A stretch of DNA of 64,000 bases, taken from positions 12,243,989 through 12,307,988 of the forward strand of contig OZ038482.1 in assembly GCA_964036315.1 (NCBI GenBank), read 5' to 3'. The stretch's first letter is position 1. Every line of letters starts with the position of its first letter. The DNA comes from Acanthosepion esculentum. Its lineage: Eukaryota > Mollusca > Cephalopoda > Sepiida > Sepiidae. The notes under the pieces are model-generated. The model was given only the letters and a program-made list of their open reading frames with translations, had not been told where the DNA came from and did not search any database. Below are positions 12,581 to 24,921 of the stretch, one piece after another. A program made the position numbers and the translations under genes.

Positions 12581-13029
12581 CCTTATAAATATCTAAGATA
12601 ATTTTTCTTGCCAGAATCTGTCTCGCAAGATAGTGAACCAACTCTCCCAGCAGCAAACCTAGCAATTGATTCTATATCTTTCCAGTTCATGTCAGAAAAC
12701 ATTAGCCCAAGAATGCACAATAAGTCACTTTCCTGAAGGTTAGCATTAGCCATGCTGATGGAAATAATTCAGTCATTTTTAAGCAGAACCCAAATTATGC
12801 TATTTGACAAATTTCTTTCTTCTGAGTCTATCATCATAATCCACACTAAAAACAAGTATATACTTGATGACCTGTAGCAGCAACAATGATGGGATGAGAG
12901 ACTGTTGCAACTGGCAAGAAAGACTGACTTGGTTCTTATTGGGAGATGAAACCCAATGGTTTACCACAAACATTATGGCTACCATTTGATACCTGGGTAC
13001 CTGCAGTTGCTGTTTATCATCTATGTTAT

Positions 13030-15265
13030 AAAGTCATTCTGTGTCAAATCAACAAGGGTCTGACCATCAACAGATATTTTTCAAATTTTGTACACTTATA
13101 GAGTTTCATGATAGAAATTGAATGGGTACCTATTTTACATCTCTAGGTCAAAGGCTTCTTGAGATATATGACATTTGCCAAAAAGGTGAATCTTTATTTT
13201 TTTTTTTTGTTTAAAAAGGTCAAATAAGATAATTTGACCTTGATCTTAAACTGACCTTTAATTTATCAGGAAAAAAAAAAAAAAAAAAAAAAACAGCAAT
13301 TTTTTTTACAACAAATTTGTCTACTTTATGGCAAGATTTGTACAAAATTTTGTGGTGGACTTTTCACTCTGGTCTGAGTTACAAGGGTTTTACTGAGTTG
13401 GGACAAATTCAAAATGGCAGATTTTGGTATCTGCCACAACATGCTAACATTTTCATATCTCCCAATATGGTCAAATTTTATATCTTTAGAAAGCTCTTTG
13501 AATGTTTATTAATATTCACATAAGAACTATGATCATAAAATTAACAGAATTTGTGTTATTTGTGGTTAAATATTAATCAATTCAGTGGAAAATAAACAAC
13601 CTTATTTTTGATTTTGTTTACATTTTTATTATACAACAAATAGATGAAAAAGTGACATAATGAAAATAATTATTTATAAAAGTGTCATTAATTAATGTTA
13701 ACATAAAATAATGAAACAAATGTTAATGGCTAACAAATATTTGTTGACATGGTACACTAAATGCACAAAACAATCAAATTTTCAGTATACACACATACAA
13801 TAGGTTTTGATCTGAGAAAGAGATACATTGAAAAGAATATTTAAAAAAAAAAAAGATTCTTAACATTTACAAAGAGATTAACAAGAAAACCCATTGTCTA
13901 ATAAAATTCAGTTACCAGTTTTCTGAAAGTATTTCAACATTAGCTGAAGATCATCCACAGCCTAGCATTTTGTAGATACTGAAAATGAATTGCAACTTCT
14001 TAATGAGTCACTGTCAATGATTGGTGAATCACCAATCAAGTGTCAAAAACTTGATAAACAAACCAGTTATGAGGAATAAAAAGTAGAAAAAAATTCAAGG
14101 AGCAGTATCAAAGAAAATGAATTTGATTTCAACTAAAATTTCACGTCAAGAATCTACCAGTGTAGAATAGTACAAATGATCTGATGAAAGTGAAATTATT
14201 ACACAATTAAAAGAAAAATTTTCAGCTTGTGAAAAGAGGTCCCAAAACATACAAATTTTGACAATACTTCCAAAAAGCTGGAGTATCCAAAGAATTCAAA
14301 TGGAATTTGGCACCACAACATACATGGGAAGACAAGCTAAAATACTTGTAAATGAACAAGGAATATTATCTCTACCAAATACATGAAAATATAGATTTCC
14401 ACAACAGACAATGTTGTGCTGTTTTATAAGAGTGAAGAATTCAACAGAGTGATGCCTGGAAAAATGACTATAAGACAGTCTTAAAGAATGGTAGAAGAGT
14501 TCAGGAACAAAAGTAACCTGAAAGAGGCATACCAATTATTTAAATCAAAGAATCCAAACAGAATTACTTTTTCAAAATTTGCTGAGCTCAAATCAAAGGA
14601 ATGTATCCTAGCAAGTAATGCTGGAACACACTGTGTCTGTACACTACATCAAAATATGAATAATGATTGTGGAGGCTCATCTTGGTACACTGACTCAAGA
14701 TGAACAATATCATTTCATAGATTACCACCAATGCATAGATGCTGTTGTATGCAATGAAGCAACTGCTACTTGGGTGACTGCTCAACTTGTAGAAATTTGA
14801 CGGAGGATTTTGTTTTACATATTGAAGAAATTCTAAATAAAAATTTAATAGATCATTTTATCTACAATCAATGGCTATCAACTGCAAACTGTATCATAAT
14901 CTACAGAAGAATTTATTGAAACTTTTGCATAGGCCTTCAAACCTTGAAAAAGTTTGATTTTATTGCAAAAGCGCAATCAAAATTTTGTTCTAATAAGAAA
15001 AGTTCTTTGATCAATGGTAAAGTCACTAATTGCAGATTTTTCTGAGAATTATTCATTTACTTTGCAGGATGCTGCACAATGCTTCCACTGGAATAATTCT
15101 CAAGTTACATTACATCCATTTGTCTGTTATTACAGAAATGACAAAGTGCTGGAGTATATTTAGATTGTAATTATATCAGATTGTCTTAAGCATGACACAA
15201 TAGCTGTCCATTTGCCCTCACTCTTATTCTTAAATTGAGTGGTATGTGCAAAAAGCAGTGGTTAC
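13030..15265 (+). pseudogene. Decayed copy of an unnamed transposase-like family (GTHxVCxCxxHQN motif)
   Basis: Frameshifted plus-strand coding sequence runs from about 13950 to 15260. Recognisable blocks are ILTILPKSWSIQRIQMEFGT and AKILVNEQGILSLP, then NLKEAYQLFKSKNPNRITFS with KFAELKSKECILASNAGTH and a CxCxLHQN-like stretch, then ADFSENYSFTLQDAAQCFHW, NNSQVTLHPFVCYYRNDKVL and ISDCLKHDTIAVHL. I associate this arrangement from memory with uncharacterised repeated proteins of cnidarians and arthropods, and suspect an RNase H-fold transposase, but cannot name the superfamily. The 3' part is missing or unrecognisable. The sequence from 13030 to 13560, with repeated short motifs and T/A runs, may be its 5' non-coding end. 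Confidence 0.55.
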
Positions 15266-16379
15266 ATCATAAATATTCCTATCCTTGTTTCTTTGTTTAT
15301 GCTTTTGCTCTTAACAACATATTTGCAAACATCTAAATATTTATTCTGAGATATAAAGTAAATTAATGTCATATACACTTTTTTGTATTATGTCATTGCC
15401 AGCATACTGATTGTATGATTTTTAAGGAAATGTCTTTCTATTTACATTATCATAGGAAAGGATATATCTTCAATAATTTCATGAGTTTATCAATAGATCT
15501 TCATTTAAGTACAGGTTTCCCCAGCCTGATCATTGATTTGGTTTGTTTAATGGCACATCAACTCCTTATGGGTCACTTAATGCTGAAATTTTATTTTCTT
15601 GAAAGCTTTTGTATATTTTTTTTGTTTTATTTTGTTTTTTCTTTCCAAAAATGTATTGCTGGTAATTTTTTCTAATATATTTCTATATTTTCATGTTTTG
15701 ACTCCAGTTTGAGGGTTCACTATTTGCCCACAGCTGGGACCCTAACAGGTGCCACCACTCTGGGTCAGGGTTGAGCTGGGAACAGCAATTAAGAGGTGGT
15801 TCCACACTCCTCAAAACCTCATCAAAGGCCTTACTGCTGGATGTAGTTTACTGTCACCTAATCATTGAATAAAATGATGATAATTCCATTGAAATACCGT
15901 AAGTTGGAGACATAGTGTAACAGTAATAAGTATGTAGCTGTGCTGGAACAAAGATAAAAAGATTAATAGGTAAAGAAGCACACATTTTTATTCAGATTTT
16001 ACTAATCTTAGAATGTCAAGTTGTATTAGAAAATGACTATTTTTTCATGACATTAAATAATAAAAAATTTTTTTTTAAATTTCCAATTTAGCAGTGAATC
16101 CTGAAATATTGATGCAACAGAACATTACACTGAAAATGTATTTAATCATTTTATGGCTTATTCTAACTAAAAGCTCGCTTTATATTTTATTCTTTTCAGA
16201 ATATCATGAGTAAACTTGCTTATAAAATAACTTAACTTTGAACTGGAACCAAAAATATTTGGGTATCCAGTTAGATTTTAGGATCAAGACTGAGTCTATC
16301 TTGAACTAATGACTGGCAACATCAATTTCACAAGATCAGTGTTTAATTTCTGGGTTTTTGCAGTTTTTTTTTTTAAGCG
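15266..16379. other. STAG first intron, unassigned
   Basis: Mostly AT-rich. A segment around 15715-15870 is richer in G and C (CAGCTGGGACCC, TCTGGGTCAGGG) and looks like an old repeat, but I could not assign it. Confidence 0.4.
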
Positions 16380-17300
16380 TATCACCCCAAGCAAGGCCGG
16401 TGGCCACTATCACGCATGGGGTTACAGAAGGGTTGGAGGAAGAGCAGATAGGAGTGGTAAAGGAAGGGATGTGGAGAAAGAGAAGGACGGAGGGTCGATC
16501 GAGGCAGGGGGGTTACGGGAGATATAGAGCGAGAGCAGATAGGAATGAAAGATGTCAGGAAGTGGATAGATCAAGGCAATTGGAGATGACGATTGACGCT
16601 ACACTTAAACCGTTGGAGATTGTATTTGTCAGGGAAACAGTAATAGGGAAGGGAGTTCCATAGGCGAGATGTGCGAGACATGAAGCTATTGGAGTAGAAA
16701 AGACGTCTACAACTAACAGTTTCAACGGTGATGGGGTGGGAACGGGATGCCAGCCTCGTAGGACGCTTAAATTCACGAGGCTTAGGGACAAGCGAAAGCA
16801 ACTCCTCAGAGCAATTACCGTGGAAGTACTTGTAGAAAAGGCAGAGCGATGCAACATCGCGTCTGTGAGAGAGCGACTGCAGACGAGATGACAGATCAGG
16901 GCCAATCACATTACATATCCGTCTCTGGATCTTATCAAGAACCCTGAGGCAACACGCAGGGGCCCCAGACCATAAATGGCAGCAATACTCCATGCAAGGT
17001 CGAATGGTAGACTTATAGACTTGGAGGATCGATTCCGGGGAGAAGAATTTCCTGGCTTGGCACAGGGAACCAACTTTTCTTGCGGTGGATGATGCAATTG
17101 ACTCGATGTATTTGTTCCATCTCAGATCAGCGGACAGCGTGAGACCGAGCAGCCGCAGAGAGGAGCTCTCGAGAAGTTGGTCCTCAGACATTCTGATGGG
17201 ATGCAGGGATGGGTCCTTGTGGTGGTTAATGGCAAGCAAGGATTTTAAACAGGATTCTGAGTTTAGGAATAAAATCTGGCAAATTACATATGCTTGTCCT
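16380..17300 (-). pseudogene. 5'-truncated non-LTR retrotransposon (jockey/CR1-like RT C-terminus and 3' UTR)
   Basis: A 222-codon open frame (17239-16571, minus) carries the end of a LINE reverse transcriptase. It includes [80 protein letters not shown] and a last block with SRLWNSLPYYCFPDKYN. The frame probably starts further upstream (ICQILFLNSESCLKSLLAIN reads on into it). The catalytic YxDD part is absent, so this is a 5'-truncated insertion. The purine-rich, less AT-rich 16380-16570 is probably its 3' UTR. This is the youngest of three related copies in the STAG introns (see 12200 and 10440). Clade assignment is approximate. Confidence 0.85.
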
Positions 17301-18455
17301 GTGTATTTAGAGAGGTCTTAAAATGCTGTTCACAATATATACTCTTGTAGTACAATTCATTTTAATCGGGGAGGGGGGGCAAGAAAATTGATTTCTATGA
17401 TTCATGCATTGCATACTCTTCAATTAAAAAAAATAAAATCTCCAAAACAAAAAATTAAGAACGACTTAAAAATAAACATTTTAAAATATATGCAATGAAT
17501 GCGGAGAAAAAAAAATGAATACAGTTGATTTGAAATTTCATTCTTTTAATCATTTCCAACAGTAAAAATGATGGAAAATTCAATCAATTTATATACAGAC
17601 AAAATATTTCACATGGTAGAATTCATAATCAAAAAGTTACAAAAATCTGTCGAGGTGATATATCAATTTTAGGATGATATTAAGAAAAATAAACAAATGT
17701 TTAATTTTTAAGAAAGTTACGAGAAAGATTTGTTGCACTTCAAACTTTTTTTTTTCCTAACTCATTTTCAGGCTGTGCCCAGTCTTTAGAATTCACATAT
17801 TGCTTTTAGTTTATTTTCCTTCTCATTTCTTCAATCTGACCTTATCAATTCAACAGAATCACAAGACTAGGTGTTATGGTTGAGTGTTAATAATAAGAAC
17901 AATAGAATGTAAGATCAGAATCTTCCTATCTGTTGGATCGTGTGAAGCACTGAGAACTCTTGAAAGATTTTCTTGTTCTCCCTAAAACCATGCACAAAGT
18001 TACTTTTAGCATTTACATCTATTAAAGCTCACAAGACAAATTAGTCTATTATATTTTCATGGTGCTTACATGTAGTCTTAACATAAAATCAAACACTACT
18101 TTGGCAAGGTAAACAAGTTTTTTTAACTGTGTGCTGAAACAAGCTAGATAATTCTTATTGAGTTTTTAAATGCTGTGCATTTTAAAAAGTAAATATATTT
18201 TCCTAATTAATTTTACCAATTCAGGATGAATATGGAGATACAGAAAATTCAACAAGTTAGCGAGATACTAGTTCTGTTGCTAAAGTAGGTTTCAAAATAC
18301 AAGTACTTTTAAAACTGTGATTCTTGCAAATCACTCAATCTTTAGTACATACATCAGGTTGTAACTTGATTCCACTTCTCTAAATGCAATAGGAGGTGCA
18401 GTTTGAGGATATGCACTTAATGATATGACTAGAATAAACATTTTGTACATATGAT
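17301..18455. other. STAG first intron, no feature recognised
   Basis: AT-rich sequence with short T and A runs. Nothing classifiable was found. Confidence 0.4.
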
Positions 18456-18459
18456 TCAA

Positions 18460-18670
18460 TAAGGGTATGTGGCAGAGTGATTAAAACGTTTACATTCTGA
18501 CCATGAGACCTGGGTTTAAATCTCACCATGATCAATTTACCTGGGAAGTGACTTCTTCATATTATTACCCAGGGGAGGCAATCCGAGTATGATGTACCAT
18601 TGGTAAGTGCAGGAAAACTATGCTAAGATTTGACCCAAGACTTGCAAGTGAAATAGAACAGACAAAATTA
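18460..18670 (+). mobile_element. tRNA-derived SINE
   Basis: The head carries a box A-like TGGCAGAGTGATTA and a box B-like TGGGTTTAAATCTC at tRNA spacing, flanking an anticodon-arm-like stretch, followed by a non-tRNA body with ACCCAGGGGAGGCAATCCGA. This is the layout of a Pol III SINE. It is unlikely to be a tRNA gene because the acceptor stem does not pair well and a body follows. Confidence 0.7.
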
Positions 18671-19204
18671 TTTGAAAGCCGACAATAGTTGTGCATATTA
18701 GCCTTGTTGAAAACTTAACTGTTCTAGATTTTATGTCCTCTCTTGTAACTCTGCTCAGCATAGTCGCAGTATAAACCATAGGTTGGCTTTGTAGACATCA
18801 AAGAAAAACAAATTTGTCTGAGGTGGTGTCTAAAACAGGGATTAGCTAGCCACTCTAGTAAACATGTGTATTTGGAGATGAGTAGGCAATTATAATTATG
18901 ATTATTATTACAATTATTATTATTATTATGATTCTTCTTCTTATTCAATTATTTCCATGATAGTGATTCTCAAACAAAAGGTGTTTAAAGCTCCAGGGTA
19001 AGAATTTCAATCAAGGAGGGATTCCAAACTAAGAAATAATTTACCTTGTACAATGTATAGATATAGCAATTGAAATACTAACATTCACAGCTATAAATGA
19101 AACAATCAATGCCGAATGCTATTGGAATCAAAGAGTCATTATAAACTCCATGATCCTGACATTAGCTGTATAGTAGTATATGCTTTGGCAGAGTTACATA
19201 TGAT

Positions 19205-19415
19205 TTTGAATTCAGAATTTTCTTACTTCTCGATTGGTTGACATCCAAGGCTGAAGAGCCTAGTCAGCCCTACTACTTAACCTATAGCTGGGGAATTAAT
19301 ACCTTTCCCAAGGAAAAGTGACTAATAAAACTCAATTGGAACATGAACTAGGTGCTCTGATTTCTCAGCCTCAGTTGCTATCCACTACACCAACATGCAT
19401 GGCCTTACAGCCAGG
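19205..19415 (-). mobile_element. tRNA-derived SINE (minus strand)
   Basis: On the minus strand the head reads TGGTGTAGTGGATAGCAACT (box A) with AGTTCATGTTCCAA (box B) downstream. The tail on the plus strand contains CTACTACTTAACCTATAGCT, a block also seen in degraded form near 31190, 33950, 34030 and 45530. This suggests one SINE family with at least five copies in the window. Confidence 0.65.
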
Positions 19416-19894
19416 GACAGCTTTAAAGGCAATCAAAAATTTAAGAGGTTTTGACTTAATCCTGTTTGAGCTGAGGTGAGCAATCAACTACTGAATTTTG
19501 AAAAGTGTTAAATGCAAAATGGCAAAGTAAGATTACAAGAAAAAATTGTCAGATACAAGGGAGGGATATGGGCTGAGAGGAATATTGATAAATTTTGCTA
19601 GATAGCATAAAGGCTGAACAGAAATTGTTTGAAATATGCCACAATTCCATAATTTTTACCAAGAGGCTATATATAGCTCAAGAAATATCAGCTTCTCAAA
19701 GTTTTTTTTGCATTCAAATTACAATTACCAGACGTAAAAGTATAATGGTGAAAAAGATTTGATGAGAATTCCAAATGTAAGAAAAGAGTGTAACCTAGGG
19801 TTTTAAGGAATTACTGTTACAGCACTATGTATTGTAGTGAATGTAACAAAAGTCTATAGGGTAGGTACCTTCATGAAATGTAAACAAAAAGAGC

Positions 19895-21534
19895 ATAGCA
19901 TGATGAAGAAGATGCCAAACTTGACGAAAACAAAATTTTATCGTCTAATGTTCATATTATTATTAAAGAGGAAAGATCCAAGTATTTTGGGGGTATTTTT
20001 TTAACATTTTTTAATTGTTCCTAACACGTCCGAAATTTTCATTAAAAATCTTTTTTTTTTGTCATCAAAACTGACAGATAATCCATCATTTTCAATCATT
20101 TGTTTCCATTTTATAAAAAAAGATGAAAATCTCACTTTGAAATTCTTTTAGAAATTAATTATCATTTTTTCAAAACTTATTTTTAATAAAATCAGAAATT
20201 ATAATGTTTATTTAAAATATTTTGAACCAAGCTTAACTTAGCTTCTGCACTGAAAAAATGTAATTTGAAAATAAAACAAAGCAGGTCATAACCTTTCGCG
20301 TCACTTGACAGGTGACAAAAGACATGACATTTAGATAACTTACGGGAGGATAATTCTTTCTACGGATGGAAGGAAGTGAACAAATTATTTACCTCGTTAT
20401 TTTTAAGAAAAACTTTCAGCGCTCTAATTTTTTCATTTTTTTGTACTTAGCTTTCACCTTTACAATGCTTTATGGAAAATATATTATAAAGAAATGAAAA
20501 AATAAGACTGTTAAGAGTGAGATTAAATTTCATAAGAAATGTATCTAATTAATTTATAGGTACCTTTCTTATGAAATTTTATCAGAAGTGTACATAAAAT
20601 ACTCTAATTTTATGTACATTTATTACATTTTACTGTGTTATTTGTATTTCCATTCATTTTATTATTAATTTTGATATTTCATTTATGGAAAAATGTCATA
20701 ACTGAGATTAATATAAAAATAAGATCATATAAATTTCATAAGATGATACTGATACTTGTAGGTACCCTTCTCGGTTGAAATTGAAAAATCAAATTAACTT
20801 CTCCATACGTGTTTCGCAAAAGTAAAGGCCTTAACAGCAAAGAACAATGCTGAACTCAAATAACACAACTTAATTGTATTCTGGTTGGTCTCCCATACTT
20901 TATAATTACCGCCTGAATATATACACAAAATTACATTTCTTAATTACTGCGGATCTTCTGATTTGTCAAAATGATACAGTATACAACGCGCTAAAAAAAA
21001 GATCTATCTCATAAGGACACTTTAGGAAACCCGATGCGGCTTTTAACTAATTTTATATTTTAACAACTTAAATGTAAAAATCTATTATAATTAAAGAAAT
21101 AACAAATAATTGTATTAAAAATTCATTTTTCATCAAAAAAATTTTTTGCTTTCAGAAAATATTGTTCATATTCATAAAAACAACTAAAAGCAATTGAAAT
21201 TAAATAATATCTTTGTTTTATTGAGTTTTGTATGTTATAATTCAGAGCTGATTTTCAGGTATGTGGGGTCCAATAAAAAAAAAAAAAAAACGATTTGCAT
21301 TCCTCAAAGCCTTGTGCTTTTAATCACTAAACCCGATGCGATCGAATTTCTAGAGTTTTCATAAAATTAGAGGGGGGGTTAATAAATATATTAAAAAAAT
21401 ATTTCTGCCATGACTTTAATAAAAGAAAACATATTTATAATAATTTCCATCATCTATGAATAGTTTCTGAAAGTTTCATTAACTTCCGACAATTATTTTT
21501 ATTTTTGAAAGATTTTCCAAATTAATGTGTCATA

Positions 21535-21566
<32 letters not shown>

Positions 21567-21770
21567 GTATTAAAAATTATGTTATTTAGTTCCGGTGATA
21601 CAAATAGAAACAAGGTTTTTTTTAAATCAAAATTTAAAATGTTCTAAAAAGAAGTAAAAATTTAAAAAATAATTAAAAAAAAAAACTTTGGTCTTTCCTC
21701 CTCATAACATAAGCATTTAGACGATAAAATTTTGTTTTAGTCAAGTTTGACGTCTTTTTTATCATGCTAT
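19895..21770. mobile_element. AT-rich element with about 52-bp terminal inverted repeats
   Basis: The left end 19895-19946 and right end 21719-21770 are near-perfect reverse complements (ATAGCATGAT...ACTTGACGAAAACAAAATTT, then TATCGTCT). Between them lies AT-rich non-coding sequence with T/A runs. The same terminal block occurs at 2109, 22916, 26293 and 45093. It looks like a non-autonomous DNA transposon of about 1.9 kb, or two copies placed head to head. No transposase is visible. Confidence 0.55.
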
Positions 21771-22849
21771 CCCTTTTTTTTTTAGCGATTTCGTGGAGTT
21801 ACCTACAGGGGTTCACTAATTCAATACCCCCACCCCCGGTTAAATAGTAAGACTTTTGTATCTGAAAAATCATTGTTATTCTTTAAAAAAGAAAAAAGTT
21901 AATGCAATATTCACTCACAAAAATAAAAATACTCTTACAAACCAATGTTGCGGCTTTAAATAACTCAGAGTTGATAAGCAAATCAACCAAATTTCAATGC
22001 AAAGTGTTGAACAAAGTTAGTTGTAGTTCAGAAAATAACCCAATATATAGAATAATAAAATATACAAAAACAAAGTTTTTTCATCAGGTTTTTATGCAGA
22101 AAATTAACTTAATTTTCATCATACGTTTCAGAACTCCATCAACACTTAGCGACTCGGAATTGAAACAAGCAAAATTTTATTTTTAGTCAATTTAAATTTT
22201 AAACACACAAAAAAGAAAACGTTCCAAAATATTTTTTTCATTCAACAACAGAAGAATTGAAAATTAAAATTTAAACAATTTCTTTGGCATCAAAGAAAAA
22301 AAAGATCCTCTTTTAAATTAAAAAAAAAAAAAAAAATTAAGAGTTTCTAACATTTTTTTTTAATTCAATGTTTTTGTCTTCATGTCTGGATGTGCAAATT
22401 GAATTGAATTATTGAGTATCAAATAAATCTGGAATGAATGAATTATTAATAATAAGAAACTCAAAGTTTAGTTAGATTTTAAAACAAATCAAAAAAAGTC
22501 GAGATGATGTTGATAAAAAATGCTAAAAAACTATAATTTTTATAACGTTAATGATTTTGATGAATTTATCAGAACTGCTGAATTCTTAATTTGAAATTAA
22601 TTTAGCGTTATGACGTCACAAAAATTAAAAGCTGTGTAAATAAATGAGATTTATTTGTAATATGAGACACGGTAATAAAACAACGGCATTTCTTTATTTA
22701 TCATTCGAAGAATTTGCAGAAAAAAATTGATAATTGAGTGCGATCAGTTTATTTGTGGGTGGGGTAATTTGGGAAGAAGGAAATATTGGTGTTTTGATTA
22801 AAAAATATGAAACATTATATTTGGTTACCACTTGGAGAATGGTCTTGTT

Positions 22850-22880
<31 letters not shown>

Positions 22881-22915
22881 GGTTTCAAGTTCGTCCAATA
22901 ATTCGCTGAAAAGAT

Positions 22916-23330
22916 TAGCATGATGAAAAAAGGCCAGAAACTTAATAAAAACAAAGTTTTATCGTCAAAATGTTTATATTATTATTATTAAAAAAAACAA
23001 AAAAAAACGACAAAGTATTTTTGAAAATTATTTTTGAAAATTTTTTTTACTCCTTTCTAACAAGTTCAAAATTTGTGTTAAAAATCTTTTTTGTGTTGAC
23101 GGTGTATAAAATGACTTATTGTTTTGAAAGTAAAACATAAAAAATACAAAACAATTTTATTCTGATCATTTGTGGCTTTTTTGTTGGTCATCGATTTTAT
23201 TTCATTTCGCTGAATTTATGAATAATTTAATACAAATAAGAATTAGTCAGGATTTTATGTCTAAAAGTAAAATTCGATCAGAGAAAATGTCAATATGTGA
23301 TTATTGGAAAAAGAAAAAAAAAAAAGGATG
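22916..23330 (-). repeat. Copy of the AT-rich dispersed repeat (terminal block)
   Basis: The start TAGCATGATGAAAAAAGGCC and AACAAAGTTTTATCGTC matches the block at 19895. The flanking interior (ACTCCTTTCTAACAAGTTCA, then AAAAATCTTTTTTGTGTTGA) parallels 20010-20080 and 2215-2260. The far end is undefined. Confidence 0.6.
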
Positions 23331-24132
23331 AAATTATTTATCATAGAAAATAAAAGTTAAGCATTTTTCTTGTTTCTGAATATAATAAATAATTTTTTTA
23401 AAGATTTAAAAATGATAAGGAATGGATAAAAATATTAAAAATAAATTGGAAATTTAAAAAAAAAAAAGACGGGCTTCAGAACCTGAAATAATTTTCATTT
23501 TTCATAAACGTTCACGTAAAAAAAAAAAAAAAAAGTGTAAACATTAGATAATTTAAGAGAAATCGACTTTTAAAGCTAATTTTTTAAAAATTTATAATAA
23601 AATAAAACCTTATAGAAAAAACAGTTTAATTATTAAATGACTATGTGAATAAGCGATTACTGTATCAGTCATCAACGTTAATAAGAATTAAAGAAATAAA
23701 AAATTAACAACAGATGAACTAAAAACCAAAATAATGGAGTTGTCTGTTGTGTTGTCGTTCCGTCTCTTATTATTTAAGTAAATTTTATATTTTAAAGAGA
23801 TTATCTAAAGCTTCCCTCACTTACAGTAAGTGCTGTTAGAATTTATTAAATTAATATCATTAACTGCGTAAAACTTCATGTTCTCTTCGATCGATTACTT
23901 AAAATACGAATGAAGGGAGAAAGAAAATCCTGTAACGAAGAAGAATATCCACCATTTTGATCATGTTGTTAAAAAAGGAAAGTAGTGCGCCAATCGACCC
24001 AAGATATTTACGAAGCTACTACACAAAATTCGGGGGGTTTAAAACATTTTTCCGTTTAATCAATATACAATAATGCTTGTTAAATCAAAGAATCCGGATT
24101 TAATACAGCATAATACAATAAAATATACTTAC

Positions 24133-24230
24133 CAACCGTTCAGATGTTGATAAATATAGACAGCCCAGCTATATCGTTCAAAGCACTTCTGGCGGGAAGT
24201 CTCACGGAAATTGCCGAGTGTTTACGGAAA
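24133..24230 (-). other. Candidate non-coding first exon of the STAG gene
   Basis: On the minus strand a strong donor (TTG|GTAAGTATATTTT) ends at 24133, in the only stretch nearby that is not extremely AT-rich. STAG coding exon 1 begins with an acceptor at 11762 eight bases before its ATG, so an upstream 5' UTR exon is required. This is the best candidate I see. It implies a first intron of about 12.4 kb. The transcription start is not determined. Confidence 0.45.
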
Positions 24231-24441
24231 AATCCTGTCACGTGATATGAGAGTAGGAAATTCAAAGATGTAAAAATGCGTCGAACTTATTGGTGAGTTT
24301 TTTGCAAAACAACTCACGACAACAACAACCTGCCAAATTGTAAGAAAAAGGCGAGGTGCTTGATTTTTCTTTTTACATTTCTCATAACAAAACACGATTT
24401 TAAAAGGAAATTGTATTAGTGTCGTTTCTTCGCTAAGGTTG
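24134..24441. promoter_or_regulatory. Candidate bidirectional promoter between STAG and Cdc20
   Basis: Between two divergent splice donors lie several elements typical of cell-cycle promoters. There is an E2F-like TTCCCGCC (GGCGGGAA on plus, 24191-24198) and the palindromic E-box TCACGTGA (24238-24245). There is also a CHR-like TTTGAA (24261-24266, minus) and an inverted CCAAT box ATTGG (24289-24293). No TATA box is evident. The sites are short and could occur by chance, but they cluster where the gene models need a promoter. Confidence 0.45.
24380..24441 (+). other. Candidate non-coding first exon of Cdc20
   Basis: A donor TTG|GTAAGT at 24441 could join to the acceptor TTTAATTTCAG ending at 27282, 33 bases before the Cdc20 ATG. 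The 5' limit is a guess. Transcription might instead begin just upstream of 27316. Confidence 0.35.
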
Positions 24442-24877
24442 GTAAGTTTTTTAAAAGAAGTTTTTGTTATTGCATCAAAAAAGTCATAACTTGTTTTTAT
24501 TTTTCAGCAAAGTAAATACACTTTTTAAAACTCGACTTGACTTTCGCCGTCATGGGAACAATCTTTTTTTTTTCTTTGACTCTATTTTTAAGACTACCAG
24601 TAAGCAAAATAATAATTTAAAAAAAACAAAGCAATGTAATTCAAACGTGTTCAAACTTGTTACTGTTTACAGTTTACTTAAAAATTAAAAACGTATAAAA
24701 AAAAAGTGGCAGTTTTACATTGTCTTTTTTCTGCATAGAAAGAAAATTAAAAAAAAAAAAAAAATTAAAACCATAATTTGTCTTTTATGACAAACTATGT
24801 ATTTTCCCCTACAGTCCCTAAATAATTTTTATTAGATTGACTTTCTTTAAGAAAACATGTATTTTAATGACCTTTTT

Positions 24878-24921
<44 letters not shown>

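Noticed and set aside
18460..19415. Possible tRNA genes
   Set aside because: Box A and box B are present, but the sequences do not close a good acceptor stem and are followed by SINE bodies.
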